60,726 nucleotides of DNA from a virus, in IMG/VR virus record IMGVR_UViG_3300007734_000734, positions 1 through 60,726 of that record; one strand, given 5' to 3'. The notes beneath the pieces were generated by a model. That model was not told where the DNA came from. It did not search any database and was given only the letters and a program-made list of their open reading frames with translations. The translations under genes were made by a program, and so were the position numbers. Below are positions 8,904 through 17,455 of the stretch, one piece after another; position 1 is the stretch's first letter; each line of letters begins with the position of its first letter.

Positions 8904-9590
8904 TTATTTTTTGTTTATTAATTTTTTTAATTGTTCTTTGATTATACTTTTTAGTAAATTTTCATTTTTTTTCTCATTTTCATCTTCTTCACCTAATTTA
9001 TATTCAATATTATTACCTAATGCCGCTTTAATTATTTTAGTGGTAATATTTTTTGGTAAATTTTTATTATTTGGAAATATTAATTTATTACCATCTTGTT
9101 CCCATTTTAAACCTGTTTTTACTTGATTGTCTTTTTTATCTAATTCCATGTATTTATCAATAATTTTATTGTTACTAGCTGTTTGAAGTGGTAGTTCTAA
9201 TAAAAATCCATCACCTTTTCCTATTTTATCAGTTTTTTTATTAAGTATTCTATCGAATTTTACAACTTCTCCCTTATTGTTTAAAAAATCTTCAATGTAT
9301 TGATAAAATAATTTACCATATGTTTCTATTTGTTGTTTTTTTAATTCTTGGTTAATTTTTATTTTAGGCATAATATTTTTATCTCCATATACATTTAATT
9401 TAATGTCTTTAATGTCTTTAGAATACACCATATGTATTCCTTTAAAATTTTCTTTATTTGGATTTTCTAAAGCACTAATAACTTTATTTATATCATCAGA
9501 TGTTACTATAATATTTTTTGGTAAGTCTATATTTTTACCATGAGATGATACTTCATCTTCATTTTCTACTAATTTATATTTATATTTCAT
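8904..9590 (-). CDS. Unknown protein with leader-like motif at its C-terminus, 228 aa
   Basis: Lys/Asn-rich protein with a GKGDGFLLELPL segment (about residues 122-133). The last 20 residues (LLKSIIKEQLKKLINKK) look like the capsid-targeting leaders of neighbouring proteins but at the opposite end. No catalytic motif is clear. It is transcribed with the ribbon protein downstream and the 853-aa protein upstream. Confidence 0.7.
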   Translation of the reverse strand: MKYKYKLVENEDEVSSHGKNIDLPKNIIVTSDDINKVISALENPNKENFKGIHMVYSKDIKDIKLNVYGDKNIMPKIKINQELKKQQIETYGKLFYQYIEDFLNNKGEVVKFDRILNKKTDKIGKGDGFLLELPLQTASNNKIIDKYMELDKKDNQVKTGLKWEQDGNKLIFPNNKNLPKNITTKIIKAALGNNIEYKLGEEDENEKKNENLLKSIIKEQLKKLINKK

Positions 9591-9602
9591 AATTTTAAAT
9601 GT

Positions 9603-12164
9603 TTACATTTTATTTCTTTTTAATATTATAAACTTTCCAGTTTTTCCATCTTTATCTTTAAATTGTAAACCTGCATCTTTTCTGGAGTAGTCTGGAATTT
9701 TATTTGTTTTAGTTAAGTTATTGTAAATATTTCCATATCCACTTTCGTCTAAACTTGATATTCCTATATATTCTGGTTTTTCTTCTTTAGTAAAGTCTAA
9801 TATAATTTTATACATAGTTGATAGTATTTTTATGTAGTTTTCCTTAGCATTTCCTGTTGGTGAAGAAGGATTAGGATTTTTATTTCCTATTTCATGAAAA
9901 TCAATGTTGTAAAATAAGTTACTGTTGTATGGATTTTTATCTAATTTTATTATTCTGTAATTATAATCATGTTCTCCTACAGTAAAATCTCCATTGGTTA
10001 AACTTCCATATATTTCAACAGCATTGTTTGAATTAAGAGCTATTTCATTTACTTTTAATTCATAAAGTTGAGAAAAAATTTTATTTGAAAGCTTTGGAGT
10101 GTAATTATATTTTAAAATATTTGCAACCCATTCATTTAATGGAGTTTTGATAGTGTCTTCCCAATTTCTAAGAGTTATATTACCTAATTTATATGCTTCT
10201 TCTTCTAATTCTTTTAAATTTCCATCTTCATTAGTATTAGTAGTATTAATATTATTTAATCTACCTTCATTATCTTGTATGCGGTGAATCATTTCATGAG
10301 CATATGAACGCAATATGTCTTTTGGATGTCTATTTAACGTGTATAAAGTGATTGAACAGTTAGATGGATCATAATATGCTGTTTTGCCTAATATGTTTTT
10401 AGCGTTTTTAAAATCGTTGTTTATGATTTTTAATGTAGGGTATGGTTTAATGTTCATACCTTGATCAACCATATATTTAGTTAAAGATGCCAAATGTGTT
10501 TTAAAATTATTAAAGACATTTAATGATTCATTAATCTTCTTAGGTGCTTCTTTAGAAAGAAATAGATAAAAATAATTTAAGGCTTCAAGTCTTTCTCCTG
10601 TTAATTCCTTTTTTAAAATTTCATATTCTTTATCTGGATTATCTTTTATAGCTTTGTAAAGATCGGCGTGTAAAGCCCAATATTTAATTTCATTATTATT
10701 TAATTCATTTAATGGAAGTTCCAATGTCTGTTTATATTTTTCAGATGACATCCCATTAGGTAAAAATGAAGTTATATCTTTGCTGTTATTCAAAGCTATT
10801 CTTAAATTAGTAGCACTTAAATTTCCAGCTGAGTTGTCGTAGTTTTTAATAGTTGTATTTTGTGGTACTTTACCAAATCTACCTAGATCCTCCTCTTTAC
10901 CAAATACTGCTATATATCGCTGTTCTGGATTAGCTCTAAAGATTTCGTGTGCTGCTGTTACAGGGCTTTGGGATGGAACAGGTAAAGATGGATCATTTGA
11001 TTTCATAACCTTTACATTTGATGGAAGATTAGCTGCTTTAAAAATAGCTAAACTTTGATCAGATGTTATAGGCATTTCATCTTTTAATCGAGTTGTAAGT
11101 TTTTCTTTTTCTTTTTTGGTCTTAGGTTCACCACCTGGTTCTGTTTTTGGTGATATTAACACAATTACCTCATCAGCGTCATTAGCAGCTGCTTTAATTC
11201 TAGCTATATGATCTTTATGAGGTGGTTTAAACTTTCCTGGAAATACAGCTATTATTTTTTCAGATTTATCTTCTAAAAGAAATGGATTTATTAGTTCCAT
11301 TACCAATGCGCTATATTTTTCTTGTAAAGCAGCTACTGTGTCTAATGATTGTTGTTTTTTAATGCCTTTATCTTTTTTTGCTTCAGCATCTCCTACTCTA
11401 ATGTTTTTAGCATACATTCCTTTAAGTCTATCTATTGATCTTCTATTTTTAAAACCTTTAATTTTTTGAATTATTGTTTCAAATTTATCATTTTTAATAT
11501 CAATATCTAATGTTAATAACATTTTTTTAACATCTTCAAATGTATTTGACTTCCATATTTGTTTACCATCATTTTTACCTATAGGAACAATTCTTAAAGT
11601 TAATTCTGATGGATTTAAGTTAAAATCATATTCTTCACCTTCACCTGGTTTTTCAGGATTTGTAATGTTTAATTCATTAAATAAATTTTCTATTTGTTTT
11701 TCATCTAATTCAGTAAATATTGTTTTAGCTAAACCTATAGCTAATGTTTGTTCTTGAGCGGGTAGATCTAACATTTGAAAGGTAAATTTACCTTCTTCTT
11801 TAGTAACTGTTACTATGTTGTCTATTTGAACATATTCTTTTTCTTTATTTGCTATAGGATATAATGTAGAAACAATATTTCCATGTATAAAGTATTTTTT
11901 GTTTTTAGACGGAATAATTGGTATTTTATCATTTTGTGTTAAAAAACTAGCAAGTTGTTGCTTAAGTTCTTTTTTATCACCTTCAGGAAATGACACAACT
12001 ATGTCTATGTCTCCAAATATATCTTTTTCAGGTCTAGAGCGAACTCCAGTTATAGTATATGATGTATCTAAACCTAAAGGTTTTAAGATATTATCTCTAT
12101 AGTCACGAATTGTGGCTTTTAAATCTTCTTTATTAATGGTGACTCCACCTGCTGCTCCACTCAT
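9603..12164 (-). CDS. Tri-domain protein: Pol-beta-type nucleotidyltransferase, cytidylyltransferase-like domain, zincin (853 aa)
   Basis: Three enzyme-like modules are visible. Residues 40-57 hold G-x-R-S followed by D52-I-D54, with a later Asp at 115, as in Pol-beta-superfamily nucleotidyltransferases. Residues 304-320 hold FPGKFKPPHKDH, a variant of the HxGH motif of cytidylyl/adenylyltransferases, and LSATNLR (449-455) matches the family's second motif (ISxTxxR). Residues 623-627 are HEMIH, the HExxH zinc site, with candidate third ligands at E654-E656. A further C-terminal domain (700-853) is unassigned. Next to another nucleotidyltransferase gene, it may modify or process host molecules; substrates are unknown. 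Confidence 0.8.
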   Translation of the reverse strand: MSGAAGGVTINKEDLKATIRDYRDNILKPLGLDTSYTITGVRSRPEKDIFGDIDIVVSFPEGDKKELKQQLASFLTQNDKIPIIPSKNKKYFIHGNIVSTLYPIANKEKEYVQIDNIVTVTKEEGKFTFQMLDLPAQEQTLAIGLAKTIFTELDEKQIENLFNELNITNPEKPGEGEEYDFNLNPSELTLRIVPIGKNDGKQIWKSNTFEDVKKMLLTLDIDIKNDKFETIIQKIKGFKNRRSIDRLKGMYAKNIRVGDAEAKKDKGIKKQQSLDTVAALQEKYSALVMELINPFLLEDKSEKIIAVFPGKFKPPHKDHIARIKAAANDADEVIVLISPKTEPGGEPKTKKEKEKLTTRLKDEMPITSDQSLAIFKAANLPSNVKVMKSNDPSLPVPSQSPVTAAHEIFRANPEQRYIAVFGKEEDLGRFGKVPQNTTIKNYDNSAGNLSATNLRIALNNSKDITSFLPNGMSSEKYKQTLELPLNELNNNEIKYWALHADLYKAIKDNPDKEYEILKKELTGERLEALNYFYLFLSKEAPKKINESLNVFNNFKTHLASLTKYMVDQGMNIKPYPTLKIINNDFKNAKNILGKTAYYDPSNCSITLYTLNRHPKDILRSYAHEMIHRIQDNEGRLNNINTTNTNEDGNLKELEEEAYKLGNITLRNWEDTIKTPLNEWVANILKYNYTPKLSNKIFSQLYELKVNEIALNSNNAVEIYGSLTNGDFTVGEHDYNYRIIKLDKNPYNSNLFYNIDFHEIGNKNPNPSSPTGNAKENYIKILSTMYKIILDFTKEEKPEYIGISSLDESGYGNIYNNLTKTNKIPDYSRKDAGLQFKDKDGKTGKFIILKRNKM

Positions 12165-12169
12165 AGTAA

Positions 12170-13084
12170 TTAAATATTATCAGGAATATATGCTCCAGCT
12201 CTTCTTAAAGCTTCTCTAAACATATCTAATGTTTTAGTTTGGTCTTCAGATTTTAAATTAGTTTTAATATAACTCATTAATTCAGAATAATTATTAATTA
12301 TGTCCATAGTTAATAGTTGTTGAGGTTTATATTCTTGATTAAATACTTCTAATGCTTCTTTAGGTTTATCAGCAATAGTTTCACCTGTTTCTTTACGAAT
12401 AAATCCTCTACCACTTTTAAACGTATATCCTAAAGCGGCAAACATAGCTAACATTAATTGTCCCCTATGTAAACCTTTAATATTTGGATCATCTTTTGGT
12501 AATTCAGAATTATATCTGAATTTTAACCAGTCCATATCTCCAATATCTATGTCTAATTGAGATCTAGAATTTAATTTTTCTCCTGATGTAGTATATTGGG
12601 GATATGAAAAATGTATAGAACCTGCTCCTGATGCTTTATCGCTAGCATATAAATCTCCTCCATTATCATTAATTTTTTTAACAATTAATTGGATTAATGT
12701 CTTTAATTGTATTTGATCGTCTGTTGCTGATCTAGCTGCCTTTTTACTTTTTTCGTATAATTGGGTATATTCATTTCTATTTATTCCCCATCCCTCAACA
12801 TCGGCTTGTCCATTTTTAAAGAAATGTTCAGATGAATAAGCTACATCTACATCTCCAGATTGTGGTTTATTTCCAGTTGAACCTAACCAATTACTTTTAC
12901 TTATTAATTCAGAAAATGTAGATCTTTTATTTGGAAATAATTTGGCTAAATCTTCTACAAATTTTTTAATTGTAGATTCAATGTTTGCTAATAATATATC
13001 TTGAGTGTCATATTCCGTATTTTTAAATACATTTCCACCTTCAAAAATAAAAATTTCCCGTAAAAGTTGTACTAATGAAATCAT
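12170..13084 (-). CDS. Nucleotidyltransferase with capsid-targeting-like leader, 304 aa
   Basis: The N-terminus MISLVQLLREIFIFEGG has L-R-E in a short amphipathic helix. The catalytic core shows G68-S69 and D78-V-D80 (WLGSTGNKPQSGDVDVA), and QLDIDIGDMDW supplies a third acidic residue. This is the Pol-beta nucleotidyltransferase signature. Substrate could be a tRNA end, a protein or a small molecule. A leader directing an enzyme into the prohead would parallel T4 Alt, which is injected. A late-type motif (13097-13110) lies upstream. Confidence 0.8.
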   Translation of the reverse strand: MISLVQLLREIFIFEGGNVFKNTEYDTQDILLANIESTIKKFVEDLAKLFPNKRSTFSELISKSNWLGSTGNKPQSGDVDVAYSSEHFFKNGQADVEGWGINRNEYTQLYEKSKKAARSATDDQIQLKTLIQLIVKKINDNGGDLYASDKASGAGSIHFSYPQYTTSGEKLNSRSQLDIDIGDMDWLKFRYNSELPKDDPNIKGLHRGQLMLAMFAALGYTFKSGRGFIRKETGETIADKPKEALEVFNQEYKPQQLLTMDIINNYSELMSYIKTNLKSEDQTKTLDMFREALRRAGAYIPDNI

Positions 13085-13096
13085 TAATTGTCTTTA

Positions 13097-13110
13097 TCAT
13101 AAATATGTTA
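13097..13110 (-). promoter_or_regulatory. Late-type motif
   Basis: Coding strand AACATATTTATGAT upstream of the nucleotidyltransferase (13084). Confidence 0.45.
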
Positions 13111-13902
13111 AACAGTTGGACTGATTTGGATTTCTGTAGGGAAATCATTAGACGTTGATTTTGGATTAGGATGTTCAAGTTTGTACAATTCATGTATATA
13201 TCCAAATAATTTAAAGTTTTCATCAATAGTACGTGATGGTTCATGTATTTCCCATCCTTTGCCCTGCATGTTGTCGCCTTTTTTATCAGGTTTTTGTTTA
13301 GCAGACTTTAACCATATAATGCCTACACGCTCAATTTTTTCTTCATACAACTCATTCCACGCTTGAGCATATGCTGACAATTGTAAATCATGGCTGGTGT
13401 GTAAGGAGTTTGACGTTTTAATGTCTAATAACCATTTTACACCATTGATTTCTACTACTAAGTCACATGTGCCTGCAAATAGATATTTGTCTGAAAATAG
13501 ATGGGCTTCACTTTCTACCAGTGTAGGTTTATATGTTAACCAAAAGTCATGAAATTTTAAAATCATCTGCCACACAAATAAAGAGTATATTGAAAATCCT
13601 TTTTCATCAATTAACGCTAATTTTTCTCCTAAAAGATACTTTTCAATGGCATCATGTACTTGTGTGCCTTCATCTGCTGCTTTTCTCATTATTACATCAG
13701 CATTATGTCCTACGTCTTTTAACCACGTTTCAAAAAATTTATTTTTAGGCATAAATTGCAATATACTTGTAACTGATGGATAAAGATTTCCATTTCTGGT
13801 GTAGTATCTGTTGTCCATTATTGTTACTCTTTTAGAAGTATCATCAATTTCTAACAATCTCTTAACACTTTTTTTGTTAACGTTTACATTTTTTTCTATC
13901 AT
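13108..13902 (-). CDS. PD-(D/E)XK exonuclease, RecB/Cas4-like, 264 aa
   Basis: The motifs of the RecB-nuclease family are in order: H83 in GTQVHDAIEKYL, D147 in GTCDLVV, D160-I-K162 (LLDIKTS) and Q174-x3-Y178 (QLSAYAQAW). These form the metal site of DNA exonucleases such as Cas4 and RecB. The N-terminal YPSVTSIL segment is also typical. Its stop overlaps the primase start region by 4 bases, so it is translationally coupled to primase, which supports a role in phage DNA replication or recombination. Confidence 0.88.
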   Translation of the reverse strand: MIEKNVNVNKKSVKRLLEIDDTSKRVTIMDNRYYTRNGNLYPSVTSILQFMPKNKFFETWLKDVGHNADVIMRKAADEGTQVHDAIEKYLLGEKLALIDEKGFSIYSLFVWQMILKFHDFWLTYKPTLVESEAHLFSDKYLFAGTCDLVVEINGVKWLLDIKTSNSLHTSHDLQLSAYAQAWNELYEEKIERVGIIWLKSAKQKPDKKGDNMQGKGWEIHEPSRTIDENFKLFGYIHELYKLEHPNPKSTSNDFPTEIQISPTV

Positions 13903-14831
13903 AATTGTAATTTTTTTTCTAGTAAATTTGAAAAGGTTAAAGGTAAAGTATTTTGAATTAAATTAGTAAATTTTTCAAATCCCATGTCGCTGGGGTCTTT
14001 ATCTTTTAAATCAACTAAATAAACCTCTTTACCTTCGTTTATTAATGATTCACAAAAATTTAACGCTTGTTTAATTGCGTCTTTATCTAAGGCTATGTAT
14101 ATTTTTTCTACTGTGGAATTAATTATTTTTTTCATTAAACTTTTTTGTATTGTCTTTCCTAATAACGGTATAGCATTTCGTTTAATAGCTATGGCATCAA
14201 ATATTCCTTCACATAAAGTGATAGGAACGTTCCAATTAATGAATAATTCAAGCCCAATTATGTCTCTTGACACGTCTGGATTTTTATACTTTATTGTTGA
14301 ATTTTTATTGAAATTACGTGCTGTAAAATAGTTAAGTGTACCTTCTGAATTATATGAAGGTAAAATAATCATGTTTGAGTAGTTGCCAAATTCACAGTAT
14401 CCTATGTTGTACTTTATGATGTCTTCTTTTAAAATGTTCCTTGCTTTTAAATAATGTAAAGCATGTTTAGCAGTTAAACTATTTGGTGGTTTAATAAGTG
14501 AAATGAATTCTTTAGGCAGTTCTGCTTTTTTACATGTTACTTCAACTCTACTATGTTCTTTTGGAGATGATTTAATTAAAAATCTTAATTCACTTACTTT
14601 ATCTGGATCTGCTTCTATTTTCTTAAATAGAGTAGTTAGCTTTTTGCCTTTAAATCCACACGTCCAACAATTGTATGATTGAAAATGCACCGATGATTCT
14701 TCTACGTTTACTTCTAGTTTTTGTTTTTGATGTTTACATTCAGGACAATAATATGCTCTGTTTCCTTTAGATGTTGATTTTCCTTTGCCTAAAATAGAAT
14801 CTATTAAGTATATTAAAGCATTGTTATCCAT
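13899..14831 (-). CDS. DNA primase (zinc ribbon plus TOPRIM), 310 aa
   Basis: An N-terminal zinc ribbon uses C29, C32 (CPEC) and C55, C58 (CWTC). A TOPRIM domain follows with LCEGIFDAIAI (Glu motif), IYIALDKDA and DKDPSDMG (Asp motifs). This is the DnaG/T4 gp61 type that makes RNA primers for lagging-strand synthesis with a helicase partner not present here. The size agrees with T4-like primases. An early-type promoter variant lies at 14844-14875. It is coupled by 4-base overlap to the nuclease gene. Confidence 0.92.
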   Translation of the reverse strand: MDNNALIYLIDSILGKGKSTSKGNRAYYCPECKHQKQKLEVNVEESSVHFQSYNCWTCGFKGKKLTTLFKKIEADPDKVSELRFLIKSSPKEHSRVEVTCKKAELPKEFISLIKPPNSLTAKHALHYLKARNILKEDIIKYNIGYCEFGNYSNMIILPSYNSEGTLNYFTARNFNKNSTIKYKNPDVSRDIIGLELFINWNVPITLCEGIFDAIAIKRNAIPLLGKTIQKSLMKKIINSTVEKIYIALDKDAIKQALNFCESLINEGKEVYLVDLKDKDPSDMGFEKFTNLIQNTLPLTFSNLLEKKLQL

Positions 14832-14843
14832 AACTTATTAGCA

Positions 14844-14875
14844 TTAATATACATAAATGAATTAACGAAGCCTAA
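14844..14875 (-). promoter_or_regulatory. Early-type promoter variant of the primase gene
   Basis: Coding strand reads GTTAGGCTTCGTT, spacer, then TATGTATATTAATG. It keeps the GGCTT and TATATT spacing of the 33-bp element but is diverged. Drives the primase gene at 14831. Confidence 0.55.
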
Positions 14876-14892
14876 CTTAAACTATGAAGTCT

Positions 14893-15786
14893 TTAACAAT
14901 ATATAAAAGTGTATCCGTTACACGTAATGTTATTTTTTAAAGAATTATTTATTATATATTTTGAGATTTTTAAGATTTCATGAGCTTCTTGAATTCCTCT
15001 TTTAAATATTTGGTTGGTTTCTTTTAGTAATATAGATTTAGAGGTTAGACCTTTAGGTCTTTTTGTTCTTAAATCTCTAATAGATGTATCTATTTTTAAT
15101 TTTTTATTTAGGATGTATTTTACAGTAGCATGATCTAATCCTACTTGTTCTCCTATTTTTTGGTGAGATATATTTTCTTCAAAAAGTTTTTTTATAATAT
15201 CTAAAATGTCTTTATTCCATCTTTTTCCTTTTAATTTATTAGAACCTCTTATTTCTTTAGGGATTATTTCATTTAAAATTTCATAACCTATTTTATATTT
15301 TGAACATAATTGGTCTAAATTAAATCCATTATTATAATCTTTTAAAATAACTTCATCATCTATTTCTCTAATTTTTATTTTTTCATTAATTAAAATTTTT
15401 TCATTTAAGATATTTTTAGCATAAACATGCCCTATATGTTTATTATAACATAGTGGGTTTAGTAAATTATGGTTTTCATAAATAAAGTAGTTTTCATAAT
15501 ATGTTTGTTCTGATTTTGTTTTGCATAATTGAATTATGGTTCTTTTAAAATTTTCTTTACCATATTTTTGAATATCTTCTAATAATATTTTAGAACTACC
15601 CCAGTAATTTTCCCAATCAGATTTTACTGTTTTTATTATTGAATTTTTTCTAGATTTTAATTTATGTTTTTTTCTAAAGGAAAATTGTTTTTTTCCAAAA
15701 TAAAACATATTATTAATTAAATTTTCAATTTTATAAACAAAACCAAAATATTCAGATTCATTAAATTCTTCTTTATATTCCCACAT
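14893..15786 (-). CDS. GIY-YIG homing endonuclease, Seg-like, 297 aa
   Basis: GFVYKI (15-20) and FYFGKK (28-33) are the GIY and YIG elements. They are followed by the DWENYWGSS segment typical of T4-like Seg-family freestanding homing endonucleases, and a C-terminal helix-turn-helix region (SHQKIGEQVGLDHATVKYIL) that would recognise the target site. It stands alone between the primase and a ParB-like gene and has its own late-type motif (15797-15810). Its probable role is its own spread between phage genomes. Confidence 0.88.
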   Translation of the reverse strand: MWEYKEEFNESEYFGFVYKIENLINNMFYFGKKQFSFRKKHKLKSRKNSIIKTVKSDWENYWGSSKILLEDIQKYGKENFKRTIIQLCKTKSEQTYYENYFIYENHNLLNPLCYNKHIGHVYAKNILNEKILINEKIKIREIDDEVILKDYNNGFNLDQLCSKYKIGYEILNEIIPKEIRGSNKLKGKRWNKDILDIIKKLFEENISHQKIGEQVGLDHATVKYILNKKLKIDTSIRDLRTKRPKGLTSKSILLKETNQIFKRGIQEAHEILKISKYIINNSLKNNITCNGYTFIYC

Positions 15787-15796
15787 ATCTATTATT

Positions 15797-15810
15797 TTAT
15801 TATAAATATG
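15797..15810 (-). promoter_or_regulatory. Late-type motif
   Basis: Coding strand CATATTTATAATAA upstream of the GIY-YIG gene (15786). Confidence 0.5.
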
Positions 15811-15825
15811 TTAAGAAGAAGTTTT

Positions 15826-15882
15826 CTATATAAAATCTTCTATTTTATTTATAATTTTATTTTTGTATAACCAATGATTCAT
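15826..15882 (-). pseudogene. Possible N-terminal remnant of a homing endonuclease, 18 codons
   Basis: A short open frame from ATG 15882 to TAG 15826 encodes MNHWLYKNKIINKIEDF followed by one residue and the stop. The WLYKNK...IEDF string resembles the first residues of Seg-type GIY-YIG proteins, just before the catalytic domain. It sits directly upstream of the intact GIY-YIG gene. It may be left from an earlier insertion, or be chance. Confidence 0.3.
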
Positions 15883-15903
15883 TTTATTTTTAAGTTTTTT
15901 ATG

Positions 15904-16368
15904 TTATACATAAATTGATATATCTGTTCCATCAGTCGCTTTTCCAATCCAAACATTAGGATATTCAAAACCTTTTGGTAATAATTTAAATATTTGAATT
16001 GTTCTATGCCAACCTTCTACTAATTCATATTTACCATTTAGATCTAATATTATTATCGGTTCTGTGGGTGTGGTTACTTTATTTCCATCTGTTTTTATTA
16101 AGTATGCTTGAGTTTGATGTCTTTCTAAATCGCCTTCTAAACCCTTCTTTTCTTTACCACCCTCCCTTTCTTTAAGTCGCTTTTGAGTTTCATTATTAAA
16201 CATTTTATAATTTATTTTAAAATTTTTTTTCAATTCCCATTTAACATCTTTATATTTATTAATTAATTCATCAATATCTTTTTGTGTTGATCCTTTATTA
16301 CTCTTGTAAAACCAATCTTGAACTACATATTCTGGTGTGTTTGGTAGTTTTTCTTTTAAATAATTCAT
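15904..16368 (-). CDS. ParB-like domain protein, 154 aa (leader interrupted by a stop)
   Basis: The C-terminal half has IIILDLNGKYELVEGWHRT, the strand-turn-GxxR/WHR pattern of phage ParB-like nuclease-domain proteins. Translation is placed at Met 16368. Upstream the same frame stays open back to an ATG at 16434, except for one TAA at 16417-16419. The extended N-terminus would read MKNSE-stop-KQLIKEEILNE, a perfect capsid-targeting-like leader with Leu6 replaced by a stop. The product may therefore be expressed without its leader, or by readthrough. Confidence 0.75.
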   Translation of the reverse strand: MNYLKEKLPNTPEYVVQDWFYKSNKGSTQKDIDELINKYKDVKWELKKNFKINYKMFNNETQKRLKEREGGKEKKGLEGDLERHQTQAYLIKTDGNKVTTPTEPIIILDLNGKYELVEGWHRTIQIFKLLPKGFEYPNVWIGKATDGTDISIYV

Positions 16369-16431
16369 AAATGATTTTCTTATTTCATTTAAAATTTCTT
16401 CTTTAATAAGTTGTTTTTATTCTGAATTTTT

Positions 16432-16434
16432 CAT
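16432..16434 (-). other. Ancestral start codon of the ParB-like gene
   Basis: The ATG shares one base with the stop of the upstream structural gene (TAATG), the same junction used elsewhere in this operon. It begins five codons before an in-frame TAA. This supports 16434 as the original start of the ParB-like gene. Confidence 0.6.
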
Positions 16435-17417
16435 TACCTGTCTAAATTTATCAATATAGTTGTGTCTGTTGTTGGTGATGAAGGTAAAGGTTGAGCTAAT
16501 TTACCTACTGCTAGTAAGTTTTGTGCTTCATCATATAAACCTATTGTTGTAACATAAGGCGAAAAGTAAGATTCAGTTATAAATCCATAAGGAGTGCCAT
16601 CTGTACTTCCTGATATTGTGCTTGGGTTTAAAGAAAGATTGTATTCATTTTCTCTAATTGTACATTTATACTGTGTTTCATGTATAACATATGTGCTTGA
16701 AAAAGAACAAGTTACATTTGAAGAAGTAATAAAATTTATTATTTCATCAGCAAAAGTTGCATTGCCACCATATGTTGACGCTCCATACACTGCTGTTCCA
16801 TAAATTGAATTAACATTATATGCATTAGCATTTCCTGTAATTATTATAATACCGTGAGGGTAAAATATATTTCCTACTATATTTGAATTTAATAATATGT
16901 TTCCCTCTCCATCATCTGTTAAACTTCCACTGTCTGTTGTAAGTGTAAAAGTATTAGGTCTTATGTAATCACCAAATAAACGAGTAGGAATAGATACAAC
17001 TCCTATTATACTGTCTGAAGATGTAGGCCAAAATCTAGGATAAGATAATGTAGTTTGTAAGTAATTGTCGTATGCTGTACTACTAGATGAACCTACTAAT
17101 CTATCTCCTTCAACATCTCTACCTGGAATTAAAATTGGTCTACTTGCTAAATCACTGTAGCTTGAACTTAAGTAATTTGAGTAGTAAAGTTCTTTTACTG
17201 AGTTGTAAATTAGTCTTTGATATTGAGGCGTTATTGCTCCTGTTGTTAAGTCTGATGATGGATTAAATAAAGAATCTGTAATATTTTTTCCTAAAAGTCT
17301 TTCAATGCCAACATTAGAACCTGTAAATTCGTTTACTCCATAAAATATAAATTCTTTATTTACTTCTAAGGGAGTATTAATTATATCTGATGCTAGAAAC
17401 TGTTTATATGCACTCAT
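16434..17417 (-). CDS. Virion structural protein (tail/baseplate appendage), 327 aa
   Basis: Ser/Thr/Tyr/Gly-rich beta-type protein ending in ITTIGLYDEAQNLLAVGKL and a short Pro-rich tail. The same C-terminal motif ends the 330-aa neighbour (17456-18448), so the two are paralogues. Proteins with this ending recur in T4-like phage structural operons. The composition and its place at the end of the tail operon support a virion role; the exact part of the tail is unknown. Confidence 0.75.
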   Translation of the reverse strand: MSAYKQFLASDIINTPLEVNKEFIFYGVNEFTGSNVGIERLLGKNITDSLFNPSSDLTTGAITPQYQRLIYNSVKELYYSNYLSSSYSDLASRPILIPGRDVEGDRLVGSSSSTAYDNYLQTTLSYPRFWPTSSDSIIGVVSIPTRLFGDYIRPNTFTLTTDSGSLTDDGEGNILLNSNIVGNIFYPHGIIIITGNANAYNVNSIYGTAVYGASTYGGNATFADEIINFITSSNVTCSFSSTYVIHETQYKCTIRENEYNLSLNPSTISGSTDGTPYGFITESYFSPYVTTIGLYDEAQNLLAVGKLAQPLPSSPTTDTTILINLDR

Positions 17418-17455
17418 TTATTTTTTATATACTATGTAAAGAAACGCTATTTAGA

